64,000 bases of DNA from contig NZ_AUBQ01000004.1 of NCBI RefSeq assembly GCF_000429325.1, positions 186,001 to 250,000 on the forward strand, in the 5' to 3' direction. How positions within the stretch are numbered: the first letter of the stretch is position 1; each line of letters begins with the position of its first letter. This DNA is from Fundidesulfovibrio putealis DSM 16056 (GTDB lineage Bacteria; Desulfobacterota; Desulfovibrionia; Desulfovibrionales; Desulfovibrionaceae). The notes beneath the pieces were generated by a model. That model was not told the origin of the DNA. It was given only the letters and a program-made list of their open reading frames with translations, and made no database searches. Position numbers and translations under genes: made by a program. Of the stretch, positions 1 to 7,868 are shown in pieces.

Positions 1-2
1 TG

Positions 3-1205
3 CAGCGCGAACTCCTGAAGACCGCCGAATGGGACGACTACATCGGCGACTTCGCCTCCACCTCGCGCCAGGCCACCGCCCGCGAATACGAGGCCCCGGA
101 GGAGGGAATGTCTTTCGAGGCCCGTCTTGCCTCGAAAACCTCTCTGGACGGACACCTTTCCTGGCAGATCAACCTTTCCCCCTTCACTGCGGCCCAGCGC
201 GTCATCGCTGCCTCAATCGTTGGCAATCTGGACGGTATGGGGTACCTGCAATCCACGGTGGAGGAAATCGCCGAGGACGCCCAGGCAAGCGTGCCCGAAG
301 TGGAAGCGGTTCTTTACGCCCTGCAGCGCTTCGACCCTGTGGGCGTGGCGGCACGCACCCCGCAGGAGTGCCTGCTGGTGCAGCTGGAATTCTACGGCTA
401 CACCGATCCCGTGCTCATCGAGATCGTGCGTGAGCACCTGGAAGACCTGGAAAAGAAGCGCTACAAGCCTCTTGCCAAGAAGTTCAAGATCACCATGGAG
501 GAGATCAAGGAGTACCTGGACATCATCCAGACTCTCGATCCGCTTCCCGGATCGCATTTCAGCTCCTCCGACCCGGTGTACGTCAGCCCCGACGCCTACG
601 TGTACAAGTACGGCGACGACTTCGTCATCGTGCTGAACGAGGACGGCCTGCCCAAACTGCAACTATCGCCGTATTATTCAGGCGACATGTCCCGGGGCAG
701 CGGCGGCAAGGACAAGGACTACTTCCAGGACAAGATGCGCTCTGCGCAGTGGCTCATGAAGAGCCTGTACCAGCGCCAGCGCACCTTGTTCAAGGTCCTG
801 GAATCCATCGTGAAGTTCCAGCGGGATTTCTTCGAGGTGGGCGTTACCAAGCTAAAGCCCCTTATCCTCAAGGACGTTGCCGACGACATCGGCATGCACG
901 AATCCACGGTGAGCCGCATTACCACGAGCAAGTACGTGGCCACCCCCCACGGCATTTACGAGCTCAAATTTTTCTTCAACTCCTCTTTGGAGTTGGACGA
1001 CGGCACTTCCGTCGGTTCCGAATCGGTGAAGGCGCTCATCAAGCAGCTCATCTCCGGCGAGAACCACAAGAAGCCCGTCAGCGACGAGCAGATCGCGGAC
1101 ATCCTCAAGCAAAAATTGCAGGTCAACATTGCCCGCAGGACCGTGGCCAAGTATCGTATGGCCATGGGTATCGAGTCCTCGTCGAAGCGCAAGGCTGTAT
1201 TGTAA
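3..1205 (+). CDS. rpoN: RNA polymerase sigma-54 factor, 5' end missing
   Basis: Alternative sigma factor that directs RNA polymerase to -24/-12 promoters and needs AAA+ activators. The window opens inside the gene; the frame is open from base 3 and gives 400 residues, so roughly the first 80 residues (the activator-interacting region) lie outside. The core-binding domain is followed by the helix-turn-helix region (DIGMHESTVSRITTSKY) and, at the very C-terminus, the RpoN box, here read as ARRTVAKYR, which is diagnostic for recognition of the -24 element. It is followed by hpf, ptsN and rapZ, the classical rpoN neighbourhood. Identification is secure; only the start is unknown. Confidence 0.96.
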   Translation, partial: QRELLKTAEWDDYIGDFASTSRQATAREYEAPEEGMSFEARLASKTSLDGHLSWQINLSPFTAAQRVIAASIVGNLDGMGYLQSTVEEIAEDAQASVPEVEAVLYALQRFDPVGVAARTPQECLLVQLEFYGYTDPVLIEIVREHLEDLEKKRYKPLAKKFKITMEEIKEYLDIIQTLDPLPGSHFSSSDPVYVSPDAYVYKYGDDFVIVLNEDGLPKLQLSPYYSGDMSRGSGGKDKDYFQDKMRSAQWLMKSLYQRQRTLFKVLESIVKFQRDFFEVGVTKLKPLILKDVADDIGMHESTVSRITTSKYVATPHGIYELKFFFNSSLELDDGTSVGSESVKALIKQLISGENHKKPVSDEQIADILKQKLQVNIARRTVAKYRMAMGIESSSKRKAVL

Positions 1206-1245
1206 TCACACCGCATCCACCCGCGGACACACATCGGAGGAAGAT

Positions 1246-1788
1246 ATGAACATTGCTTTTCACTTCAAGAATTTTGAACCGTCCCCCGGCCTGCGCGAAT
1301 ACGCCAACAAGCGTTTCGACAAGCTGGCGAAATACATGCCTAATTCTGACAATGCCGAAGTGATCGTCACCCTGATGGTGGAGAAGACCCGCCAGATCGC
1401 CGACGTGATCATCGACGCCGACACGATCCACATCGCTGCCCACGAGCGCTCCGACGACATGTACTCCACGCTGGACCTGATCACCGACAAGCTCGAGTCC
1501 CAGATCCGCAAGATGCGCGAGAAGATGAAGGACCGCCGCAAGGTTGCCGGTTCCGCCGCCGTCACCATGGGCGTGGTCAGCCTCACGGACGAGGGCAAGG
1601 TCCACTCCATCGAGGAGTCCGACAAGTACAACCCGAAGCCCATGGGCGTCGAGGAAGCTGCCGAGCAGCTGGAAGCCATGAAGTACGAATTCCTGGTGTT
1701 CCTGAACTCCGAGACCGACAGCATCAACGTGATCTACAAGCGCAAGAACGGAGACTTCGGCCTGATCGATCCTGGAGTATCCCGCTGA
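1246..1788 (+). CDS. hpf: ribosome hibernation promoting factor, long form
   Basis: Binds the 30S subunit in stationary phase and dimerises ribosomes into inactive 100S particles. The 180-residue product has an N-terminal S30AE/RaiA domain (about 1-100) and a C-terminal dimerisation domain (about 120-180, with the run KPMGVEEAAEQLEAMKYEF), so it is the long form that acts without a separate RMF. The ATG at 1246 was chosen because it follows a good GGAGG and starts the conserved MNIAFHFKNFEPS segment; the frame is open further upstream but that part is not conserved in character. Its stop overlaps the start of ptsN (TGATG), suggesting translational coupling. Confidence 0.95.
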   Translation: MNIAFHFKNFEPSPGLREYANKRFDKLAKYMPNSDNAEVIVTLMVEKTRQIADVIIDADTIHIAAHERSDDMYSTLDLITDKLESQIRKMREKMKDRRKVAGSAAVTMGVVSLTDEGKVHSIEESDKYNPKPMGVEEAAEQLEAMKYEFLVFLNSETDSINVIYKRKNGDFGLIDPGVSR

Positions 1789-2240
1789 TGCGGCTTGGGG
1801 AGTTTCTGCGCAAGGACTTCGTGCTGGACGACCTGAAGTCCGGCGACAAGTCCGAGGTGCTGGCCGAACTGGTGGCCCCGGTTGCGGCGGCCTTCCCGGA
1901 AGTGAACGCCGAGAAGGCCCTGCGGGTGCTCATGGAGCGCGAAAACCTGGGCACCACCGGCATTGGCGACGGAGTGGCCATTCCACACGGCAAAATGGAC
2001 TCCCTCAAGGAGATCGTCATCGTGACCGGGCGCAGCACGTCAGGCGTCGATTTCGAGGCTCTGGACCACAAGCCGTGCCGCATCTTCTTCCTGGTGCTGG
2101 CCCCGGAGCATGTGGCCGGCATGCACCTGCGCATCCTTGCCCAGATATCCAGGCTTCTGTCCGACGAGAGCTTCCGGGGAGCATTCCTGGAAGCGCAAGA
2201 CCGCGAAAGCCTCTGGCGGGTTGTCACCAGCCACGCGTGA
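1788..2240 (+). CDS. ptsN: PTS IIA-like nitrogen regulatory protein PtsN
   Basis: EIIA-Ntr-type phosphocarrier, a cytoplasmic regulatory protein that receives phosphate on a histidine and controls other proteins instead of transporting sugar. The 150-residue product is a single EIIA domain of the fructose/mannitol type; the phosphorylatable histidine is His67 in the motif GVAIPHGK. It overlaps hpf by one base and is followed after 40 bases by a strong hairpin with a short T tract. The position next to rpoN and rapZ matches the conserved Ntr-PTS arrangement. No EI-Ntr or NPr gene is present in the window, so the phosphate donor must be encoded elsewhere. Confidence 0.95.
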   Translation: MRLGEFLRKDFVLDDLKSGDKSEVLAELVAPVAAAFPEVNAEKALRVLMERENLGTTGIGDGVAIPHGKMDSLKEIVIVTGRSTSGVDFEALDHKPCRIFFLVLAPEHVAGMHLRILAQISRLLSDESFRGAFLEAQDRESLWRVVTSHA

Positions 2241-2280
2241 TACGGTTCGTCATGACGTCGGCCTGATCATTTGTTAGTGA

Positions 2281-2318
2281 AGTCCCCGCACGCGCCAAAT
2301 GCGCGAGCGGGGACTTTT
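2281..2318 (+). terminator. intrinsic terminator after ptsN
   Basis: A 9-bp stem (2281-2289 with 2307-2315) continues through one mismatch into a 5-bp GC stem (2291-2295 with 2301-2305), loop CAAAT, followed by TTTT. It separates ptsN from rapZ, so rapZ expression depends on read-through or on a promoter between 2319 and 2360. Confidence 0.75.
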
Positions 2319-2374
2319 CGCTGCTGCCCCGCAGCGAGCGTCCTGCCCCCACACGAAACAAAGGAGCCTTCCCC

Positions 2375-3262
2375 ATGCCGCATCCGGGCGAAAAGCTGCC
2401 TGTGGTGGTCATTTCCGGACTATCAGGTTCAGGCAAGTCCACAGCGCTCAATGTCTTCGAGGATCTGGGCTACTTCTGCGTGGACGGTCTGCCCGCGAGC
2501 CTCATGGCCAAGCTGGTCAGCCTTTTCCAAGGCCAGGACGCGAACCGCTACCGTGGTCTGGCCTTGGGCATGGACATGCGCCAGGCGGATTTCGACTCCG
2601 ACTGGGAACCGGCCCTGCAGGAACTGAGGAAGGCGGAGAACCCGCCCCAGGTCGTATTTGTGGAAGCTGACACCAAGGAGATCATGCGCCGCTACGCCAC
2701 CACGCGCCGTCCCCACCCCTTCGAATCGGAAGGGTACGGGCTGGGCGAGGCCGTGGAGGAAGAGCGACGCCGCATGGCTCCCCTGCGCGAGACCGCCGAC
2801 ATGGTCATGGACACCACCGGCTTCTCCATCCATGACCTGCGCCGCCAGCTCCAGGACAAGTGGAAGTTCCTGGAGGGGAAGGGGCCGGCCATGAAGGTCC
2901 ACATCATGAGCTTTGGATTCAAGTACGGAATCCCCACCGAATCCGACCTGGTGTTCGACCTGCGCTTTCTGCCCAACCCCTATTTCGATGCTGCCCTGAA
3001 ACCATTGTCGGGACAGGATAAATCCATAGTTGAGTACGTGCTCGACTCGGAAGAGGGCAGATTCTTCCTCCCCAGGCTTGAAACTTTCCTCACGGAGCTT
3101 ATCCCTCTGTATACCCGGGAGGGCCGTTACCGCCTGACGATTTCCCTCGGCTGTACCGGCGGCAGGCACCGGTCCGTGGCCACGGCCGAAGCCATCTTTG
3201 ACACCTTGCGCAGGGCGGGTTACACGGTGTCCTTGGAACACCGTCACATAGAAAAAGGTTGA
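2375..3262 (+). CDS. rapZ: RNase adapter / P-loop nucleotide-binding protein RapZ
   Basis: P-loop ATPase/GTPase-like protein; in E. coli RapZ senses glucosamine-6-phosphate and guides RNase E to a small RNA, while in other bacteria the role of YvcJ/RapZ is less clear. The 295-residue product has a Walker A motif at residues 15-22 (GLSGSGKS) and the conserved C-terminal block GCTGGRHRSV near residue 270. The ATG at 2375 follows AGGAG by a normal distance. It begins a run with the mannose-type PTS genes (10 bases to EIIA). The name is by family; the E. coli RNA target is not expected here. Confidence 0.93.
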   Translation: MPHPGEKLPVVVISGLSGSGKSTALNVFEDLGYFCVDGLPASLMAKLVSLFQGQDANRYRGLALGMDMRQADFDSDWEPALQELRKAENPPQVVFVEADTKEIMRRYATTRRPHPFESEGYGLGEAVEEERRRMAPLRETADMVMDTTGFSIHDLRRQLQDKWKFLEGKGPAMKVHIMSFGFKYGIPTESDLVFDLRFLPNPYFDAALKPLSGQDKSIVEYVLDSEEGRFFLPRLETFLTELIPLYTREGRYRLTISLGCTGGRHRSVATAEAIFDTLRRAGYTVSLEHRHIEKG

Positions 3263-3272
3263 TATTTCAACG

Positions 3273-3710
3273 ATGAACGACAAGAAATCCAGCGCCGCGC
3301 CTGTGGGTGTGGTCATCGTGACCCACACCGACTACGCGGACAAGCTGCTCAAGGCCGCCGAGATGATCATCGGTCCGCAGGAGAACACCCGCACCGTCAG
3401 CGTGGATGTGGGGGTCGACACCGGCGAGACCGTCAAGGAACTCGGCGAGGCCATCAAGGCCGTGGAACAGGGGGCCGGAGTCATCATCCTCACGGACATG
3501 TTCGGCGGCACCCCCACCAACCTGTCATTGTCACTCATCGGTCAGCACCACATCGAGGTGGTCACCGGAGTGAACCTGCCCATGCTCATCAAGATCCTCT
3601 CCACGCGCACCAAGGCTCTGGAGCTTCTGGCGGCGGACGCCAAAACTGCGGGAGTGCAGGGCATCGTGGTGGCGGGGGAAGTCCTGCGGAAAAAGGTCGC
3701 CGGGGAATAA
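3273..3710 (+). CDS. PTS mannose-family EIIA component
   Basis: Cytoplasmic phosphocarrier of a mannose-type phosphotransferase system. The 145-residue product is a single EIIA-Man domain; the predicted phosphorylated histidine is His18 in the motif VIVTHTDYA, and the DMFGGTPTNLS segment typical of the family is present around residues 70-80. It sits between rapZ and the EIIB gene, 4 bases before the latter. The substrate cannot be told from the sequence. With no EI, HPr or EIID gene nearby, a regulatory role in step with PtsN and RapZ is as plausible as sugar transport. Confidence 0.92.
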   Translation: MNDKKSSAAPVGVVIVTHTDYADKLLKAAEMIIGPQENTRTVSVDVGVDTGETVKELGEAIKAVEQGAGVIILTDMFGGTPTNLSLSLIGQHHIEVVTGVNLPMLIKILSTRTKALELLAADAKTAGVQGIVVAGEVLRKKVAGE

Positions 3711-3714
3711 CGCC

Positions 3715-4170
3715 GTGTTCTGGGTGCGCATCGACAACCGGCTGGTGCACGGCCAGATCATCGAATCCTGGCTCCCTTTCACAGACGCGCGCAACATCGT
3801 GGTGGCCAACGACGAGTTGGCCGCAGACGAACTGCGACAGCAGATCATGTCCATCGCCATACCGCTGGGGGTGGACATCACCTTCGTGAAGGTCGCCCTG
3901 GTCCAGGAGCATCTTGCCGGGAAGAAACTCCTGGGCAAAGACGTGCTGGTTCTCTTCGCGTCCTGTCCGGATGCGCGTCGGGCTTTCGAATCCGGCCTTG
4001 GTTTCTCCCGCCTGAACCTGGGAAACCTGCATTACGGGCCGGGCAAGAAACAGCTCTGCCAGCACATCTCCTTGAGCAAGGAAGATGAATCCTGCCTTGA
4101 TTTCCTGCGCGGCATGGGAGTGGGCATGGATTACCGGTGCATACCGAGCGACCCGGTGGAACTGAATTAA
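3715..4170 (+). CDS. PTS mannose-family EIIB component
   Basis: Receives phosphate from EIIA and passes it to the sugar on the membrane partner EIIC/EIID. The 151-residue product starts with GTG and carries the EIIB-Man active-site motif RIDNRLVHGQ with His12 as predicted phosphorylation site. The start is fixed by the family N-terminus and by the 4-base spacing from the EIIA stop. A 163-base gap with a terminator-like hairpin separates it from EIIC. Confidence 0.92.
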   Translation: MFWVRIDNRLVHGQIIESWLPFTDARNIVVANDELAADELRQQIMSIAIPLGVDITFVKVALVQEHLAGKKLLGKDVLVLFASCPDARRAFESGLGFSRLNLGNLHYGPGKKQLCQHISLSKEDESCLDFLRGMGVGMDYRCIPSDPVELN

Positions 4171-4257
4171 CTGCACTGGCCGACTGCCTAGCCGTCAGGA
4201 GCATACGCCGTGCTGCGGATGCGCGGCTGGGATGAGTCGTCCGAAGCGCATTGCCGC

Positions 4258-4284
4258 AAGAGGAAAGAGAGGCTTTCCTTTTTT
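4258..4284 (+). terminator. terminator-like hairpin between EIIB and EIIC
   Basis: A 6-bp perfect stem GGAAAG/CTTTCC (4262-4267 with 4273-4278, loop AGAGG), extendable by A-T/G-T pairs, is followed by six T residues. The stem is short, so partial termination is more likely than complete. It lies before the proposed EIIC start and would lower EIIC expression relative to EIIA/EIIB. Confidence 0.5.
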
Positions 4285-4333
4285 CGGCTCCTGGTGCATT
4301 CTGCCCGCAAGACAACTTCTCTGGACGCCGCCA

Positions 4334-5028
4334 ATGCAGCTTCACGCAGATACCATCTCCTTCATCCTGGCCAGCAGTTTTTTTTTGCGCTCTTTTCCAG
4401 TTTCCGTTTCCTGATCAACCTGCCGCTGCTTGACCGTCCGCTGACCCTGGCCTTCTTCTGGGGGCTCATTACCGGGGACTGGACGCAGAGCCTTGGCGTC
4501 GGCATCTTTTTCGAGCTCCTCTGGCTGGACATCTTCCCCGCAGGCACCATCATCCCTCCGAACTCGCTGGCGCCGACGCTTGCAAGCCTGTGCGTCATGC
4601 ACCTTCTGGGAATATCCAGTCCGGCCATGGCCGTGGTCATCTTATTTGCCTCGCTGCCGTTCGGGCGGCTGTTCGCCCGGCTGGAGCGCTACCACCGGCA
4701 GTACGAGAACGATGCCTTCAACAAGCTCATGCTCTGGACCAAGCATCCAGAACGCCAGCGCGGTCCAGTGGCCCTGACACGGTCCTCGATGGCCGTGATG
4801 CTTCCCCTTTCCGGCGTGGCGTTCGCGCTGTCGGTCTCCGCGCTGCTGGCGCTCATGCATGTGCTCCTGCCGAGGGTGTCGCCGTTTCTTGGAGACCTGC
4901 CCCTGACCTGGACGCATCTGTGGGTGGTGGGCAGCATCGGGGCTCTGTTGTCCCTGCGGCACCGCCCGGCTTATGCCGTCCTGCTCGGGGGAGTGGCCCT
5001 GGCCATAGCCAGCCGCCTTATTTCCTGA
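4334..5028 (+). CDS. PTS mannose-family EIIC permease, frame broken at a T9 run
   Basis: Membrane channel subunit of the mannose-type PTS. The family signature, RPLTLAFFWGLITGDW followed by FFELLWLDIFPAGTIIPPN, is read in the frame ending at 5028, and several membrane segments follow. In that frame the region before base 4378 gives an unconvincing basic, polar sequence. A proper hydrophobic N-terminus (MQLHADTISFILASSFF) instead reads in the neighbouring frame from ATG 4334 and runs into nine T residues at 4378-4386, then hits TGA about 26 codons from the start. One extra T, or -1 slippage on the run, would join the two into one EIIC of about 230 residues. Either the gene is expressed by slippage, or it is broken, or the base count is wrong. 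No good ribosome binding site precedes 4334. Confidence 0.7.
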
Positions 5029-5129
5029 ATCCGCTTGAGCCTTGCAGTACGAACTCTCTTGGCAAACGCGGATACTTGTGATAAATCCCCCAAATTCAAT
5101 TTGCACTTCACCTCAGGAGGGATTCGAAC

Positions 5130-6053
5130 ATGGCAGCATACGTCGTTGGACACAAAAACCCGGACACCGACTCCATCGCCTCGGCCATTGCCGTGGCCGA
5201 CCTGATGACCAAGCGCGGCATTCCCGCCGTCGCCGCCGCTCAGGGCAAGACCACCCCTGAGACCGACTTCGTTCTCGCCAAGTTCGGCGTGAGCGCCCCC
5301 GAGATCGTCACCGACGCCGAAGGCAAGAAGATCTTCCTGGTGGATCACTCCGATCTGGCCCAGAGCCTTGAGAACCTCGGCAAGGCCGAGATCCTGGGCG
5401 TCGTCGACCACCACAAGCTGGGCGACGTGACCACCTCCAGCCCCCTGGAAATGTGGGTTTGGCCCGTGGGCTGCACCTGCACCGTGATCGCCAGCATGTA
5501 CGATTTCTACGGCGTGGAAATCTCCAAGCCCATGGCCGGCATCATGCTGTGCGCCATCCTGTCCGACACCGTCATGTACAAGTCCCCCACCTGCACCCCC
5601 GAAGACAAGAAGGCCTGTGAAAAGCTGGCCAAGATCGCGGGCGTGGCCGACATGATGGCTCTGGGCATGGAAATGTTCAAGGTGAAGTCCGCTGTTGACG
5701 GCACCCCCATCCGCGACCTGGTCTTCCGCGACTACAAGGACTTCAGCATGTCCGGCACCGGCGTTGGCATCGGCCAGCTGGAAGTCGTGGACCTGGCCAT
5801 CCTGGACAAGTACAAGGCCGACCTGCAGGCCGACATCGCCAAGGTGAAGTCCGAGAAGGGCCTGCACTCCGTGTTCCTGCTGCTCACCGACATCATGAAG
5901 GAAGGCACTGAGATGCTGATCGTCTCCGACGACGCTTCCGTTGTCGAGAAGGCCTTCGGCGTGAAGCCCACCGGCACCTCGGTCTGGCTGCCCGGTGTCA
6001 TGAGCCGCAAGAAGGACGTGGTTCCCAAGTTCGAGAAGGTCTTCGGCGCCTAG
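5130..6053 (+). CDS. ppaC: manganese-dependent inorganic pyrophosphatase
   Basis: Family II soluble pyrophosphatase that hydrolyses PPi to phosphate, pulling biosynthetic reactions and, in sulfate reducers, the ATP sulfurylase step of sulfate activation forward. The 307-residue product has the DHH-family metal ligands: His8, Asp12 and Asp14 (GHKNPDTDS), the DHH triad at 93-95 (VVDHHKLG), and the C-terminal SRKK motif near residue 295 that holds the substrate. AGGAGG lies at a normal distance before ATG 5130. Followed by a strong terminator; probably transcribed from its own promoter in the 100 bases after EIIC. Confidence 0.97.
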   Translation: MAAYVVGHKNPDTDSIASAIAVADLMTKRGIPAVAAAQGKTTPETDFVLAKFGVSAPEIVTDAEGKKIFLVDHSDLAQSLENLGKAEILGVVDHHKLGDVTTSSPLEMWVWPVGCTCTVIASMYDFYGVEISKPMAGIMLCAILSDTVMYKSPTCTPEDKKACEKLAKIAGVADMMALGMEMFKVKSAVDGTPIRDLVFRDYKDFSMSGTGVGIGQLEVVDLAILDKYKADLQADIAKVKSEKGLHSVFLLLTDIMKEGTEMLIVSDDASVVEKAFGVKPTGTSVWLPGVMSRKKDVVPKFEKVFGA

Positions 6054-6080
6054 TCGCGACACGACCCTCAAGATGATTCA

Positions 6081-6113
6081 AGCCCGGAGCGCGAAACCGC
6101 TCCGGGCTTTTTT
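6081..6113 (+). terminator. intrinsic terminator after ppaC
   Basis: An 11-bp perfect stem (6081-6091 with 6098-6108), loop CGAAAC, followed by a T6 tract. Confidence 0.92.
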
Positions 6114-6166
6114 GTATTGATGACTCTGGCTAGTTGTCTTGGGTCGAACGTAACCGCTTGATCAGC

Positions 6167-6676
6167 TCAAGCGCCTCGGGCTGTTGGCTGGCGTTCGATG
6201 CGCCGGTAGACCCGGCCGTCGGGCGTGCGCGAGACCATGCGCCGGTCGAACAGCTCCCTGCGCAACAGGGCGTGGTCTTCAAACAGATGTGCGCCGTTTA
6301 TATGCCCGTTGATTTCAGGCTCGGACATGTCCTGCCTGGGCGGCAATTTAGACCAGATGACCCAGAGGCACGGCCCCCGGTGGCTGAATTTCCCCGGCCA
6401 GCGGGTAAGGCTGCCGCTGGCGTCGAAGTAGCGTGCCGCCCGCAGCACCAGGCCGGTATCGACCATGGCGATTGGGGCAGGGGGCGTATCCAGCCGGGTC
6501 TGCGATTCGCATTGCGCCCGGAAGTGCTGGAAATTGCGATATCCGGCGCTGCGGGCCAGCATATTCAGCAGCTCGACATGGCCGGGGGTGTGGTCGCATG
6601 AACTGAGTTGCCCACGAAGGGAGCGGGCGAAATCGGAGACGTCCCCAGTGAACAGGGGCAAGGGAGTGCGGGACAT
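6167..6676 (-). CDS. DUF2087 domain-containing protein
   Basis: Function unknown. The C-terminal half of the 169-residue product (about 75-160) matches the DUF2087 pattern: a basic WPGKFSHRG stretch, then SEPEINGHINGAHLFEDHALLRRELFDRRM ending in a YRRIE-like motif, which resembles a small winged-helix fold seen in putative transcriptional regulators. The N-terminal 60 residues contain HVELLNMLARSAGYRNFQHF, similar to a short domain found before glyoxalase-type or DUF2087 domains. GAGG lies 7 bases before the ATG. It is monocistronic, with the dapA terminator upstream and the ppaC terminator convergent to it. Confidence 0.75.
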   Translation of the reverse strand: MSRTPLPLFTGDVSDFARSLRGQLSSCDHTPGHVELLNMLARSAGYRNFQHFRAQCESQTRLDTPPAPIAMVDTGLVLRAARYFDASGSLTRWPGKFSHRGPCLWVIWSKLPPRQDMSEPEINGHINGAHLFEDHALLRRELFDRRMVSRTPDGRVYRRIERQPTARGA

Positions 6677-6888
6677 GGCTTATCCTCGTACGCGCCAATC
6701 CTTGAGAGGATCGCCGGTGGTCGCCGTCTTCCGGCCCGGCACGGGATAAGGTGTCGGTGGAATGGGAATGCGGGCAGGTTTAGCTCCCCTTGCGGGGCGG
6801 CGACGCCTTGGTGAACTGCCGACCGGTTTCCTCCTTACGGCAACCCGAAATGAGCCGCAAGCTTAAAAACTGGGTGCGCTATCGCCAT

Positions 6889-6918
6889 AAAAAAGGCGGA
6901 GTGTCGCCACTCCGCCTT
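6889..6918 (-). terminator. intrinsic terminator after dapA
   Basis: Read on the minus strand: an inverted repeat of about 11 bp (6893-6903 with 6908-6918) with a 4-base loop, followed by T6 (complement of 6889-6894). It lies 22 bases beyond the dapA stop. Confidence 0.9.
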
Positions 6919-6939
6919 GTCTCGATCAAGTTCCCACTA

Positions 6940-7818
6940 TTACATGATGCCGGATTTCTTGAGCACCTCGGCGAGCCGGGCGTCGTTCTCTGGGCACATG
7001 TTCACCAGCGGCAGGCGCAGTTCAGGCTTCATGCGTCCCATCATCCCAAGGGCGGTCTTGGCCGGGATGGGGTTGGTCTCCATGAACATGGCCCGGCTGA
7101 TCGGAGCCAGCTTGTAATGAAGCCGCTGGGCCTTCTTGATGTCGCCCTTGCGCCAGGCCTTGCACAGCTTGCGCATCAAGGCCGGGGCAACGTTGGACAC
7201 CACGGAGATGACGCCGTGTCCGCCGATGGCCAGGGTGGGCAGCACAGTGAAGTCGTCTCCTGAAAGCACGGTGAAGTCCTTGCCGCAGAATTCGATCACC
7301 TCGGATATCTGGGTCAGGTTGCCGGTGGCTTCCTTGATGCCCACCACGTCGGCCACTTGCTTCTTCAGGGCGGCAACGGTCTGGGGGAGCAGGTTGACGG
7401 AGGTGCGCCCGGGCACGTTGTAGACGATGAAGGGCATGGACACACCGTCGGCGATGGCCTTGAAGTGCGCGATCAGGCCAGCCTGGGTGGGTTTGTTGTA
7501 GTAGGGCGTGATGAGCAGCGCGCCGTCGGCTTTGGCGTCCTTGGCGTGGCGGGCGAGTTCCACGGCTTCGGTGGTGTTGTTGGAACCTGCTCCGGCCAGG
7601 ACGGGAATGCGCCCTTTCACCTGGTCAACGCAGATTTTTATCACCTGGACATGTTCGGCGTGGGAAAGGGTGGCGGATTCTCCCGTGGTTCCACAGGGAA
7701 CAAGGCCGTCGATGCCTTGTTCGATCTGCCACTCGATGTGCGCGCGATATGCCTCCTCGTCAACCGCCCCGTTCTTGAACGGGGTGACGAGAGCCGTGAA
7801 CGCTCCAGTAAACTGCAT
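6940..7818 (-). CDS. dapA: 4-hydroxy-tetrahydrodipicolinate synthase
   Basis: Condenses pyruvate with aspartate semialdehyde, the first committed step of lysine and diaminopimelate synthesis. The 292-residue (beta/alpha)8 barrel protein carries the GTTGES motif (residues 43-48), the catalytic Tyr133 (IVYNVPGRTS) and the Schiff-base Lys162 (GIKEATGNL). GGAGG precedes the ATG. It follows the UshA-like gene by 50 bases and is closed by a terminator. The lysC gene for the preceding step lies 22 kb away. Confidence 0.97.
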   Translation of the reverse strand: MQFTGAFTALVTPFKNGAVDEEAYRAHIEWQIEQGIDGLVPCGTTGESATLSHAEHVQVIKICVDQVKGRIPVLAGAGSNNTTEAVELARHAKDAKADGALLITPYYNKPTQAGLIAHFKAIADGVSMPFIVYNVPGRTSVNLLPQTVAALKKQVADVVGIKEATGNLTQISEVIEFCGKDFTVLSGDDFTVLPTLAIGGHGVISVVSNVAPALMRKLCKAWRKGDIKKAQRLHYKLAPISRAMFMETNPIPAKTALGMMGRMKPELRLPLVNMCPENDARLAEVLKKSGIM

Positions 7819-7868
7819 GCTGCCCTCCAGTTAGTTCATTTCAGCGGAAAAGGCCAAGCCCCGAAGGC

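Noticed and set aside
4971-6071. 366-residue open frame on the minus strand opposite ppaC
   Set aside because: High GC opens long antisense frames; the composition is low-complexity Gly/His/Val-rich and the plus strand carries an unambiguous ppaC.
6780-6870. Segment resembling part of an FMN riboswitch (GGTGAACTGCCGACCGG) on the plus strand before 6870
   Set aside because: Only one motif of the RFN element is similar, the other conserved parts are missing, and no gene follows on the plus strand.
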